DNA of 7,908 nucleotides from Mailhella sp. (GCA_017522745.1 JAFWYI010000189.1:1-7908), one strand, 5' to 3'; shown: positions 1-6,243, counted from the first letter of the stretch. The notes: a model not told the origin generated them from the sequence alone. A program made the numbers and translations.

Positions 1-365
1 AGCTGGCCGTTCCGGTAGAACTTCTTGTTCTTCATCTCCAGCACGTCGCCGGGAACGCCCACCACGCGCTTGATGTAGTCGGTATCAGGGTCACGAGGAT
101 ATTCGAACACGATGATGTCGCCGTTCTGAGGATCAGCCCCGCGGAACAGGTACGTATGGGTGAAGGGGATCTTCACGCCGTAGATGAACTTGTTCACCAG
201 CAGATAGTCACCTATCTGGATGGTCTGGAGCATGGAGCCGGAAGGGATGGTGAACGACTGCACCACGAAAGCGCGGATGACAAATGCCAGCGCAAGGGCG
301 AAGATCAGCGCTTCCACATAATCGCGGAAGGCAGATTTTGCTTTCTTTTCAAGAAGTTCGGACAT
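1..365 (-). CDS. lepB: Signal peptidase I, N-terminal part (cut by window edge)
   Basis: Membrane-anchored type I signal peptidase, which cleaves leader peptides from exported proteins on the outer face of the inner membrane. About 121 residues are visible from the ATG at 365-363; the C-terminal part lies beyond the left edge. A single N-terminal membrane anchor spans about residues 16-35. The serine motif PSGSM follows, with the predicted nucleophile at Ser44, and then YIKRVVGVPGD, with the general-base Lys at residue 99. Both catalytic residues of the Ser/Lys dyad are therefore present. The stretch after the serine reads LQTIQIGD rather than the commoner MxPTL, a variant I associate with Desulfovibrio. 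No good Shine-Dalgarno sequence precedes this Met, but no better upstream ATG exists, and the sequence MSELLEKKAKSAFRDYVEAL is typical of the family. It is divergent from argJ. Confidence 0.93.
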   Translation of the reverse strand, partial: MSELLEKKAKSAFRDYVEALIFALALAFVIRAFVVQSFTIPSGSMLQTIQIGDYLLVNKFIYGVKIPFTHTYLFRGADPQNGDIIVFEYPRDPDTDYIKRVVGVPGDVLEMKNKKFYRNGQ

Positions 366-425
366 AATGACGTATGGGCTCAAAGGCCATGTTGAAGTTC
401 TGCGACCGGAAAAAGGCCGACAGTC

Positions 426-454
426 AGAATAGCACGGCGGCACCGCACACGCAA
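426..454 (-). promoter_or_regulatory. Possible lepB promoter
   Basis: On the minus strand, TTGCGT (454-449) is followed 17 bases later by TATTCT (431-426). A TG dinucleotide lies one base upstream of the -10, so it reads as an extended -10. The -35 matches the sigma70 consensus at only three of six positions and the -10 at four. Transcription would begin near 419, about 54 bases before the lepB ATG. It is a weak call based on spacing and the extended -10. Confidence 0.3.
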
Positions 455-517
455 GGCGGCATTTCCGGCCTTCAGGGGAAAGGCTCTGTGGAACAGAGGA
501 GGTCGCAGGATGATATC

Positions 518-572
518 CTTGTCAAAACTTTACAAGTCTTGTCATGAAAAGAAATGTCCTGCCGTGACTTGT
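518..572. promoter_or_regulatory. Cluster of CTTGT half-sites upstream of argJ
   Basis: CTTGT occurs at 518-522, 538-542 and 568-572, and its complement ACAAG at 532-536. The middle pair makes the perfect 11-bp palindrome ACAAG-T-CTTGT (532-542). CTTGTCA is repeated exactly 20 bp apart (518-524 and 538-544), about two helical turns. The cluster lies 68-122 bases upstream of the argJ start in the lepB-argJ divergent gap. No convincing -35/-10 pair was found nearby. It could be an operator; no known regulator is assigned. Confidence 0.3.
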
Positions 573-639
573 GCTGCTTGCACCCCGGGGCCAAGTGTGG
601 CAGATTTGCCCGGTATCCCACAGGATTGGAGGTTTTTCC

Positions 640-1848
640 ATGATCAAGACACCTCAGGGCTTTCGCCTTGCCGCAGCCAACGCCGATTTCCGCAGCAAAA
701 AACTGGAACGCAACGACCTTGCCCTCGTAGTGAGCGATGTTCCCGCCACTGCCGCCGGCGTATTCACTACTAATCTTTTCAAGGCAGCCCCCGTTCTCGT
801 GTCGCAGGCCCATCTCGAAGCCGCTGGCGCGGACGGCGTGCGCGGCATCCTCATCAACTCCGGTCAGGCAAACGCCTGCACCGGTGAACAGGGCATGGGC
901 AACTGCCACCTCTCCCTGAGCATGGTGAGCGCCGCCCTGAAGGAAAAAGGCCTCGACGTGGAGCCCGAAGACCTGCTCCCCGCCTCCACCGGCGTCATCG
1001 GCGCACAGATGGATATGGACAAGTGGGCCACCGCCGTGCCTTCGCTCATGGACTCTCTCGGCAAGACCGATGTGGAAGGTCTCGTCCGCGCCATGATGAC
1101 GACTGACGCCTTCCCCAAGATGGCCGGCCGCGAACTCCAGCTCAAGGGCGGCACTGTCCTCCTCGCGGGCGTTGCCAAGGGTGCGGGCATGATCTGCCCC
1201 AACATGGCCACCATGATCTCTCTCGTCCTCACCGACGCCGCCGTGGATGCCGACGCATGGACCGCCATGTTCCGCCGCGCTGTGGACGCCACGTTCAATC
1301 GTGTGAGCGTGGATGGCGATACCTCGACCAACGACTCCCTTTACGGTCTTGCCAACGGCGCTTCCGGCGTGCGCGTGGAAGCGGACGAACTCCCCCTGCT
1401 GGAAAAGGTACTTACCGAAGTCCTTGGCGAGCTGGCCTACCTTCTTGTTAAGGATGGCGAAGGCGCTACTAAGGTCATGCACATCCACGTCACCGGCGCC
1501 GCCAGCGATGAAGATGCCGAAAAGGTGGCCCGCACCATCGGCCATTCCCAGCTCGTGAAGACGGCCATGTTCGGCCGCGACCCCAACTGGGGACGCATCG
1601 TGGCCGCCGCTGGTCGTGCCGGGGTGGACTTCGACCCCATGGCCCTGCGCGTGACCCTGTGCGGCGTGGAACTGTTCCGCGACGGACGCCCCACGGATCT
1701 CGACTTCGACGCCCTGCTCGAAGAGCCTCTCGATAAAGTGGATCTGCCGCTGGATATCGTGATGGGTGACGGCCCGGGCGAATCCCGCCTGCTGGCTTCC
1801 GACCTTTCCCACGCCTACGTGACCCTCAATTCTGACTACCGCTCCTAA
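640..1848 (+). CDS. argJ: Glutamate N-acetyltransferase / ornithine acetyltransferase ArgJ
   Basis: Cytoplasmic enzyme of arginine synthesis. It moves the acetyl group from N-acetylornithine to glutamate (cyclic pathway); some members also use acetyl-CoA. The 402-residue product is full family length. It carries the oxyanion-hole motif STGVIG (Thr117-Gly118) and the self-cleavage region KGAGMICPNMATM. There the precursor is expected to split between Ala190 and Thr191, giving alpha and beta chains with Thr191 as the nucleophile. The C-terminus (DLSHAYVTLNSDYRS) fits the family ending. The start at 640 is chosen because GGAGG at 628-632 lies seven bases upstream and MIKTPQGFRLAAA is the family N-terminus; an in-frame ATG at 571 has no such support. 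Mono- versus bifunctionality cannot be read from sequence. It leads a likely operon, with the next gene starting 15 bases after its stop. Confidence 0.96.
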   Translation: MIKTPQGFRLAAANADFRSKKLERNDLALVVSDVPATAAGVFTTNLFKAAPVLVSQAHLEAAGADGVRGILINSGQANACTGEQGMGNCHLSLSMVSAALKEKGLDVEPEDLLPASTGVIGAQMDMDKWATAVPSLMDSLGKTDVEGLVRAMMTTDAFPKMAGRELQLKGGTVLLAGVAKGAGMICPNMATMISLVLTDAAVDADAWTAMFRRAVDATFNRVSVDGDTSTNDSLYGLANGASGVRVEADELPLLEKVLTEVLGELAYLLVKDGEGATKVMHIHVTGAASDEDAEKVARTIGHSQLVKTAMFGRDPNWGRIVAAAGRAGVDFDPMALRVTLCGVELFRDGRPTDLDFDALLEEPLDKVDLPLDIVMGDGPGESRLLASDLSHAYVTLNSDYRS

Positions 1849-1863
1849 AAAGGCAGGTCCGCC

Positions 1864-2154
1864 ATGGTCATCGGCGTCCTCACCGTGGAATACACTCTGC
1901 ACGACAACGACTCCCTCAAGGGCAAACGCCGCGTTGCGAACAGCCTGAAGCAGAAGGTACGCAACACCTTCAACGTGGCCATCGCCGAAGCAGGCACCGA
2001 GGAATCCCTCGTCCGCCTGCGCCTTCAGGTGGTCTCCATCAGCAACAGCGAACGGCACCTGCAATCCCGCATGGACAAATGCCTGCTCATGATGGAAGCC
2101 GTGTGTGAAGAGGAAATGACCTACAGCGATCTCGAGTTCTTCTATGACGACTGA
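1864..2154 (+). CDS. DUF503 (YlxP-like) family protein
   Basis: A 96-residue protein of the DUF503/YlxP family, recognised from the N-terminal MVIGVLTVEYTLHDNDSLKGKR pattern with its SLKGKR signature. A conserved middle (KVRNTFNVAIAEAG) and an acidic end (YSDLEFFYDD) follow. Members are small ferredoxin-like-fold proteins usually encoded in the nusA-infB-rbfA translation/ribosome-maturation neighbourhood, and a role in ribosome assembly or RNA binding is suspected. The biochemical role is not established. The start follows AGGCAGG at 1851-1857 by six bases. The gene begins 15 bases after argJ and overlaps nrnA by 11 bases, so the three are probably co-transcribed and the last two translationally coupled. 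Confidence 0.9.
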   Translation: MVIGVLTVEYTLHDNDSLKGKRRVANSLKQKVRNTFNVAIAEAGTEESLVRLRLQVVSISNSERHLQSRMDKCLLMMEAVCEEEMTYSDLEFFYDD

Positions 2155-3139
2155 TATCAAAGTACCCGACGATGTTCTCAGCGCCCTGCGCCGCTACGAA
2201 CGCATTCTCATCACGGCACACACGCATCCCGATGGCGATGCCATGGGCTCCTGCCTCGCTCTGGCCTGGGCCCTGCGTGACATAGGCGTGAACGCTCTCA
2301 TCTTCAACGAAGACGGCGTTCCCGGCTTCCTGCATTTCCTCTCCCTGCCCGGACCTGTCCTCACCAGCGTGGAACAGCTCCCCTGCGATCCTCAGCTCAT
2401 CGTGGTGCTGGACTGCGGCGACCGTGCCCGCGTGGGCGAAGCGCTGCAACCGCTTCTCGACCGAGTCCCCACGGTGAATATCGACCATCATCTCGCCAAT
2501 CCGAACTTCGGCACTGAGGCCAACTGGGTCGTGCCTTCGGCCGCGGCCACCGGCGAGCTCGTGGGCTACATCATCCAGGAACTCGGCACGCCCCTGCAGG
2601 GAGCGACGGCTCAGGCCCTCTATGTCGCGCTCTCCACGGATACCGGCAACTTCAGCTACGGCAACACCACGCCCGGCGCCCTGCGGCTGGCCGCGACCCT
2701 CCGTGAAGGAGGGCTGGACATCTCCAGCATCCGCGAAAAGCTGGAGAACAACTGGAGCGAGGCCAAGCTCCGCCTCTGGGGCCGCCTGATGAGCGAGACC
2801 CGCATCCTTGAAGATGGAAAACTCGCCGTTGCCCTCGTCACCCGTCAGCTCCTTGCCGAAACTGGCGCTACCCGCGAGGATATCGAAGGCTTCGTGGAAC
2901 AGCTCCGCCGCCTTACGGGAGTCCGCGTGGCAATGCTCCTGCGGGAAGATGAAAAGGACGGCAAGGTGCAGACCAAGGCCAGCCTGCGTTCCTCCGGGCC
3001 GGACAATGTGCGCAATGTCGCCGCTCAGTTCGGCGGGGGCGGTCATAAGAACGCGGCCGGGGCCACCGTGGCTCTGGAAGCGGAAAAAACGCTCCTCGTC
3101 ATGCAGCCCTATATCCGCTTCGTATGGAGCGATAGATAG
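2144..3139 (+). CDS. nrnA: DHH/DHHA1 phosphoesterase, NrnA-type oligoribonuclease / pAp phosphatase
   Basis: A 331-residue cytoplasmic DHH-superfamily hydrolase. NrnA-type enzymes degrade 2-5-nt nano-RNAs and dephosphorylate 3'-phosphoadenosine 5'-phosphate. The N-terminal DHH domain (about residues 10-170) shows the metal ligands HTHPDGD (His26, Asp30, Asp32), VLDCGD (Asp90), the signature Asp114-His115-His116 and STDTGNF (Asp166). The C-terminal DHHA1 domain contains the substrate-binding GGGGHKNAAG motif at 297-306. All key residues are present and the length is normal. There is no strong ribosome-binding site before the ATG; the start overlaps the DUF503 stop by 11 bases, suggesting translational coupling. 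pAp removal would suit a sulfate-reducing or sulfur-assimilating host, but that link is inference. Other DHH phosphodiesterases (e.g. c-di-AMP or pApA hydrolases) are possible alternatives. Confidence 0.92.
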   Translation: MTTDIKVPDDVLSALRRYERILITAHTHPDGDAMGSCLALAWALRDIGVNALIFNEDGVPGFLHFLSLPGPVLTSVEQLPCDPQLIVVLDCGDRARVGEALQPLLDRVPTVNIDHHLANPNFGTEANWVVPSAAATGELVGYIIQELGTPLQGATAQALYVALSTDTGNFSYGNTTPGALRLAATLREGGLDISSIREKLENNWSEAKLRLWGRLMSETRILEDGKLAVALVTRQLLAETGATREDIEGFVEQLRRLTGVRVAMLLREDEKDGKVQTKASLRSSGPDNVRNVAAQFGGGGHKNAAGATVALEAEKTLLVMQPYIRFVWSDR

Positions 3140-3166
3140 AAAACTCCCTTCTTGTATCGTTGCGTT

Positions 3167-3183
3167 ACGTGGCTTGACGTCAA
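3167..3183. promoter_or_regulatory. Bipartite element, copy 1 (upstream of dapA)
   Basis: ACGTGGCT directly joined to TGACGTCAA. With the preceding T, the second part is the perfect 10-bp palindrome TTGACGTCAA (3174-3183). The same two blocks recur in the same order and orientation upstream of the antiporter gene. The element ends 60 bases before the dapA start codon. The TTGACG inside it could act as a -35, but no good -10 follows at 16-18 bases, so a regulator site is equally likely. Confidence 0.4.
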
Positions 3184-3243
3184 TTCGTGTCAGTGTCAAA
3201 ACGTAAGTACAAATCCACAAATATTGAATTTCTGGAGAAGATT

Positions 3244-4122
3244 ATGTTTCACGGAACCATTACCGCACTGCTCACGCCGTTCAAGAACGGCTCCATCGAC
3301 GAGGAAGCCTACCGCGCCCATATCGAATGGCAGATAGAACAGGGAGTGAACGGCGTCGTGCCCTGCGGCACCACCGGCGAATCCGCCACCATGAGCCACG
3401 CCGAACACGAAGCCGCTATCCGCATCTGTGTGGATCAGGTCAAAGGCCGCGTGCCGGTCATCGCCGGTTCCGGTTCCAATAATACCACGGAAGCCATCAG
3501 CCTCACCAAGTTCGCCAAGGAAGCCGGCGCTGATGCCGCCCTGCTCATCTCTCCTTACTATAACAAGCCCACGCAGGAAGGCATCTTCCAGCACTTCAAG
3601 GCCGTCAACGACGAAGTGGCCCTGCCCATGTTCGTCTACAACGTGCCCGGTCGCACCGGCTCCAACATCCTGCCCTCCACGCAGGCCCGCATGGCCCGCG
3701 AACTCGAGCATGTGATAGGCTGCAAGGAAGCCACCGCCAATCTGGTGCAGATCTCCGACATCATCGAACAGTGCCCCGAAGACTTCATCCTGCTCTCCGG
3801 AGACGACTTCACCGTGGTGCCCACCTACTCCATCGGTGGCAAGGGCGTCATCTCCGTTGTTTCCAACGTGATGCCCAACATGATGTCCCAGCTCACGGCC
3901 GCCTGTGAACGCGGTGATTACCCTGAAGCCCGCCGCCTGCACTACGCCCTCGAACCCCTGAACCGCGCCATGTTCGTCGAGAGCAACCCCATCCCCTGCA
4001 AGGCCGCGCTCGCCATCATGGGCCGCATGACCAACGAAGTGCGCCTGCCGCTCTGCGCTCCTTCTGACAAGACCATGGAACTTCTGACCACCCTGCTCCG
4101 CGGTCAGTACGGCCTCATCTGA
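3244..4122 (+). CDS. dapA: 4-hydroxy-tetrahydrodipicolinate synthase DapA
   Basis: Cytoplasmic class I aldolase of the diaminopimelate/lysine pathway. It condenses pyruvate with aspartate semialdehyde. The 292-residue product has the exact usual length and an intact active site: GTTGE (Thr43, Thr44), SPYYNKPTQ (Tyr106), YNVPGRTG (Tyr132, Arg137) and GCKEAT with the Schiff-base Lys161. The late GGKGVISV and SNPIPCKAAL blocks are also family-typical. The start at 3244 follows GGAG (3234-3237) by six bases and gives the canonical MFHGTITALLTPF. An in-frame ATG at 3187 would add 19 residues foreign to the family. The gene lies 104 bases after nrnA with no obvious terminator between, so read-through is possible. 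A strong terminator follows it. Feedback inhibition by lysine cannot be judged from sequence. Confidence 0.97.
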   Translation: MFHGTITALLTPFKNGSIDEEAYRAHIEWQIEQGVNGVVPCGTTGESATMSHAEHEAAIRICVDQVKGRVPVIAGSGSNNTTEAISLTKFAKEAGADAALLISPYYNKPTQEGIFQHFKAVNDEVALPMFVYNVPGRTGSNILPSTQARMARELEHVIGCKEATANLVQISDIIEQCPEDFILLSGDDFTVVPTYSIGGKGVISVVSNVMPNMMSQLTAACERGDYPEARRLHYALEPLNRAMFVESNPIPCKAALAIMGRMTNEVRLPLCAPSDKTMELLTTLLRGQYGLI

Positions 4123-4136
4123 GCCTCATGAATCCC

Positions 4137-4168
4137 AAAAGCCCTGACATTTTGTCGGGGCTTTTTTT
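4137..4168 (+). terminator. Rho-independent terminator of dapA
   Basis: AGCCCTGACA (4140-4149) pairs with TGTCGGGGCT (4153-4162) with one A/G mismatch across a three-base loop. The stem is extended by an A-run pairing with the T tract, and seven Ts follow (4162-4168). It lies 14 bases after the dapA stop and ends the upstream plus-strand transcription unit. Confidence 0.92.
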
Positions 4169-4236
4169 GTTTAATGCGTTTGCCTGAAAAATTCCGCGCC
4201 CCCCCGCCTCTGACAAAGTACCTCATATTTCACAAA

Positions 4237-4308
4237 AACTTTCGAAGACACCCCGAGCTGCCCGCCACGTGGCTTTCTGACGTCAAGCATCCGCCTTATT
4301 CGAAAGTT
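4237..4308. repeat. 10-bp inverted repeat before the antiporter gene (paired operator candidate)
   Basis: AACTTTCGAA (4237-4246) and TTCGAAAGTT (4299-4308) are exact inverted copies, each with the core TTCGAA, with centres 62 bp apart (about six helical turns). The right copy sits where the -35 region would fall for a possible -10 TATGAT (4328-4333, five of six consensus matches). No T tract follows, so it is not a terminator. A looped operator pair is a plausible reading, but the regulator is unknown. Confidence 0.4.
4267..4286. promoter_or_regulatory. Bipartite element, copy 2 (upstream of antiporter)
   Basis: ACGTGGCT (4267-4274), then TTC, then TGACGTCAA (4278-4286). All 17 bases match the element upstream of dapA, with three bases inserted between the blocks. 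It lies between the two TTCGAA half-sites and ends 89 bases before the antiporter start codon. Confidence 0.4.
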
Positions 4309-4375
4309 CTTGATGATATCGCCTTTTTATGATATCAGATGCGGAATTCTATTTTTCGTGACAAGGAGTCCGTGG

Positions 4376-5794
4376 ATGCTTAAGTTTATCCTTCCTACTC
4401 TTCTGGCCACGCTGGCTATGCCCAGCCTCGGCCTCGCCGCTGACGGCCATTTCCATCTGCCAGGCGCCGAACTCTCCATCCTCTGGGTGATCCCGTTCGT
4501 GTGCATGCTTCTCTCCATCGCCCTCGGCCCGCTGAAGTGCCCCCATTTCTGGGAACACAACTTCGGTAAGGTTGCCGTGTTCTGGGCTCTGATGTTCCTC
4601 ATCCCCTGCGGTTTCGTGTTCGGCTTCGGCAATGCCTTCTTCCTCGCTGCCGACGCTATCCTGCTTGAGTACATGCCCTTCATCCTGCTGCTGCTCGCCC
4701 TCTTCACCGTGGCCGGCGGCATCCGCCTCAAGGGTTCTCTCGTGGGCACCCCCATCGTGAACACCGCCATCCTCGCCGTGGGCACCTGCCTTGCCTCTCT
4801 CATGGGTACCACCGGCGCCGCCATGCTGCTCATCCGTCCTCTGCTCCGCGCCAACGCTCACCGCAAGTATCGCGTGCATCAGGTCGTGTTCTTCATCTTC
4901 CTCGTTGCCAACATCGGCGGCTCCCTCACTCCCCTCGGTGACCCGCCCCTGTTCCTCGGCTTCCTCAAGGGCGTGAGCTTCTTCTGGACCGCTCAGTACC
5001 TCTTCACCAAGACCCTGCTCGCCTCCGTCATCCTGCTCGGCGTGTACTTCCTGCTGGACACCATCCTCTTCAAGAAGGAAGGTTCCCCCATCCCCGCTGA
5101 AGCCGCCGGCACCAAGGAAAAGCTGGCCTTCGAAGGCAACATCAACTTCCTCTTCCTCCTTGCCATCGTCTGCAACACCCTGCTCTCCGCTCAGTGGACC
5201 GGCCCGACCTTCCACATCTTCGGCGTGCCCATGGAACTGCAGAACGTGCTGCGCGACATCCTCTATGTCGTGATCGCCATCGCCTCCTGGAAGAAAACCA
5301 GCAAGGAATCCCGCAAGCTCAACGGCTTCTCCTGGGCTCCCATTGAAGAAGTGGCCAAGCTCTTCATCGGTATCTTCCTCAGCATGATCCTCGCCATCGC
5401 CATCCTGAAGGCCGGCACCGACGGCGCCCTCGGCGCTGTGGTCGGCGCTACTCAGAACGCCGCTGGCGAACCCATCAACGCCATGTTCTTCTGGATGACC
5501 GGTATCCTGTCCTCCTTCCTCGACAACGCTCCCACCTACCTTGTGTTCTTCAACACCGCCGGTGGCAACGCTGCCGAACTGATGACCACCGGTGCCATGA
5601 CCCTGGCCGCCATCTCCGCTGGTGCCGTGTTCATGGGCGCTGTTACCTACATCGGTAACGCCCCCAACTTCATGGTGAAGGCTATCGCTGAAGAACAGGG
5701 CGTCAAGATGCCCAGCTTCTTCGGTTACATGGCCTGGTCCGTGGGCTTCCTGTACCCCATCTTCATCCTGCTCACCGTCCTGTACTTCATCTAA
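4376..5794 (+). CDS. Sodium:proton antiporter, CitMHS_2/NhaD-like (ion transporter superfamily)
   Basis: A 472-residue polytopic inner-membrane carrier with roughly 11-12 hydrophobic segments. The N-terminus (about residues 1-22, ending GLAA) resembles a cleavable signal or a first membrane helix. Ion-transporter-superfamily hallmarks are visible: GTTGAAMLLIRPLLRAN (144-160), NIGGSLTPLGDPPLFLGF (179-196), SSFLDNAPTYLVF (379-391) and TYIGNAPNFMVKA (424-436). The two similar halves with paired P/D/N-rich loops fit the NhaD/CitM fold. Sodium/proton exchange is the usual annotation; the substrate (cation or organic anion) is not proven. The start at 4376 follows AAGGAG (4363-4368) by seven bases; an in-frame ATG at 4310 lacks such support. 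Codon choice is strikingly uniform (GCC/GCT, CTC, AAG, GAA), hinting at high expression. It is monocistronic, bounded by terminators on both sides. Confidence 0.88.
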   Translation: MLKFILPTLLATLAMPSLGLAADGHFHLPGAELSILWVIPFVCMLLSIALGPLKCPHFWEHNFGKVAVFWALMFLIPCGFVFGFGNAFFLAADAILLEYMPFILLLLALFTVAGGIRLKGSLVGTPIVNTAILAVGTCLASLMGTTGAAMLLIRPLLRANAHRKYRVHQVVFFIFLVANIGGSLTPLGDPPLFLGFLKGVSFFWTAQYLFTKTLLASVILLGVYFLLDTILFKKEGSPIPAEAAGTKEKLAFEGNINFLFLLAIVCNTLLSAQWTGPTFHIFGVPMELQNVLRDILYVVIAIASWKKTSKESRKLNGFSWAPIEEVAKLFIGIFLSMILAIAILKAGTDGALGAVVGATQNAAGEPINAMFFWMTGILSSFLDNAPTYLVFFNTAGGNAAELMTTGAMTLAAISAGAVFMGAVTYIGNAPNFMVKAIAEEQGVKMPSFFGYMAWSVGFLYPIFILLTVLYFI

Positions 5795-5799
5795 TGAAA

Positions 5800-5927
5800 G
5801 ACGCACGCTAGGTGAGGTTGCCGGGAACTGGATCCCATAAGCCTCACGAAGCGAGCTGAAACAGGTCGGCGCAGCTGCACGACATCAAGGCGGCTCCGTT
5901 CTGCAAAGAACGGGGCCGCCTTTTTTC
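5800..5927 (+). ncRNA. Structured 3'-UTR or candidate small RNA after the antiporter
   Basis: Between the antiporter stop and the 5887-5926 terminator lie about 90 non-coding bases with nested pairing. GTGAGG (5812-5817) pairs with CCTCAC (5842-5847), enclosing GGGA (5823-5826) with TCCC (5833-5836). A second possible stem pairs AGCTG with CAGCT within about 5854-5875. I compared it by eye with SRP RNA, tmRNA, RNase P, 6S and common riboswitches and recognised none. It may be a 3'-UTR-derived sRNA or simply a structured tail; no separate promoter was identified. Confidence 0.3.
5887..5926 (+). terminator. Rho-independent terminator after the antiporter
   Basis: GGCGGCTCCGTTCT (5889-5902) pairs with AGAACGGGGCCGCC (5907-5920) across a GCAA loop with a single T/G wobble. 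Flanking AA pairs with TT, and six Ts follow (5921-5926). It is a textbook strong terminator, 92 bases after the antiporter stop. Confidence 0.95.
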
Positions 5928-6082
5928 ATGCACTCACTCTGCATCACAGCTATGCTGACAGCAGACGAAGCATAGAGAACTGCCATACAGCATCATAAAG
6001 GCTCTGCATCAGAAGATACACGGAATCCTATTTTCAGTAACTGCGCCCAGTATCCATAGCAACTTCAATATAACATTACGAA
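5928..6082. other. AT-richer gene-free spacer
   Basis: No supported coding frame on either strand. It contains a 7-bp inverted repeat, CTATGCT (5950-5956) with AGCATAG (5969-5975), overlapping the small palindrome TGCTG-A-CAGCA (5953-5963). A 10-base direct repeat CTCTGCATCA occurs at 5937-5946 and 6002-6011. A TATAAC at 6069-6074 resembles a -10 but lacks a matching -35. Composition is clearly more AT-rich than the neighbouring genes. Confidence 0.4.
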
Positions 6083-6106
6083 TACTGTTTGTTTAAACAA
6101 ACAGTA
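6083..6106. promoter_or_regulatory. Perfect 24-bp palindrome (operator candidate)
   Basis: The half TACTGTTTGTTT is followed at once by its exact reverse complement, centred between 6094 and 6095, with no spacer or mismatch. No T tract follows on either strand, so a terminator is unlikely. It lies 137 bases upstream of the Mop gene and is the most symmetric element in the window, as expected for a dimeric helix-turn-helix repressor site. A looser look-alike (TTTGTT...GAACAG) occurs at 6172-6190. Confidence 0.5.
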
Positions 6107-6128
6107 CTAGAGCTCAGATACATCCAAA

Positions 6129-6157
6129 TTGCTACAGCTCCAATGCAGAAATAGGAT
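6129..6157 (+). promoter_or_regulatory. Weak candidate promoter for the Mop gene
   Basis: TTGCTA (6129-6134) and TAGGAT (6152-6157) are 17 bases apart, each with four of six sigma70 matches. An overlapping TATTAT (6157-6162) is a better -10 by itself but lacks a partner at proper spacing. The start would be near 6164, leaving about an 80-base leader before the Mop ATG. Low confidence. Confidence 0.25.
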
Positions 6158-6243
6158 ATTATCGAAAAATATTTGTTAAAAAATGAACAGACATGATCGA
6201 CTTTCACCCTCTTACCCTGCTCATCCGGTTTACAGGAGTTTTT

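Noticed and set aside
571..639. Upstream in-frame ATG extending ArgJ by 23 residues
   Set aside because: No ribosome-binding site, unlike the ATG at 640 with GGAGG; the extra residues do not resemble ArgJ.
472..2160. A 562-codon open frame on the minus strand opposite argJ and the DUF503 gene
   Set aside because: The translation is rich in His, Gly and Glu with no recognisable domain. The plus-strand genes are certain and their C/G third-position bias keeps the antisense frame open.
3174..3213. dapA promoter with TTGACG as -35
   Set aside because: No -10 better than three of six matches lies 16-18 bases downstream, so the element was listed only as a possible regulator site.
2087..3220. Minus-strand open frame opposite nrnA (and a similar one at 3196-3942 opposite dapA)
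   Set aside because: Same antisense artefact. The plus-strand proteins have intact catalytic motifs.
4349..5806. A 485-codon minus-strand open frame opposite the antiporter
   Set aside because: Low-complexity Glu/Gly/His composition, antisense to a clear membrane protein with strongly biased codons; no start signal or family match.
5811..5886. SRP RNA, tmRNA or a known riboswitch
   Set aside because: The conserved SRP loop (GUCAG/AGCAG with GGAA cap), tmRNA ends and riboswitch cores I know are absent.
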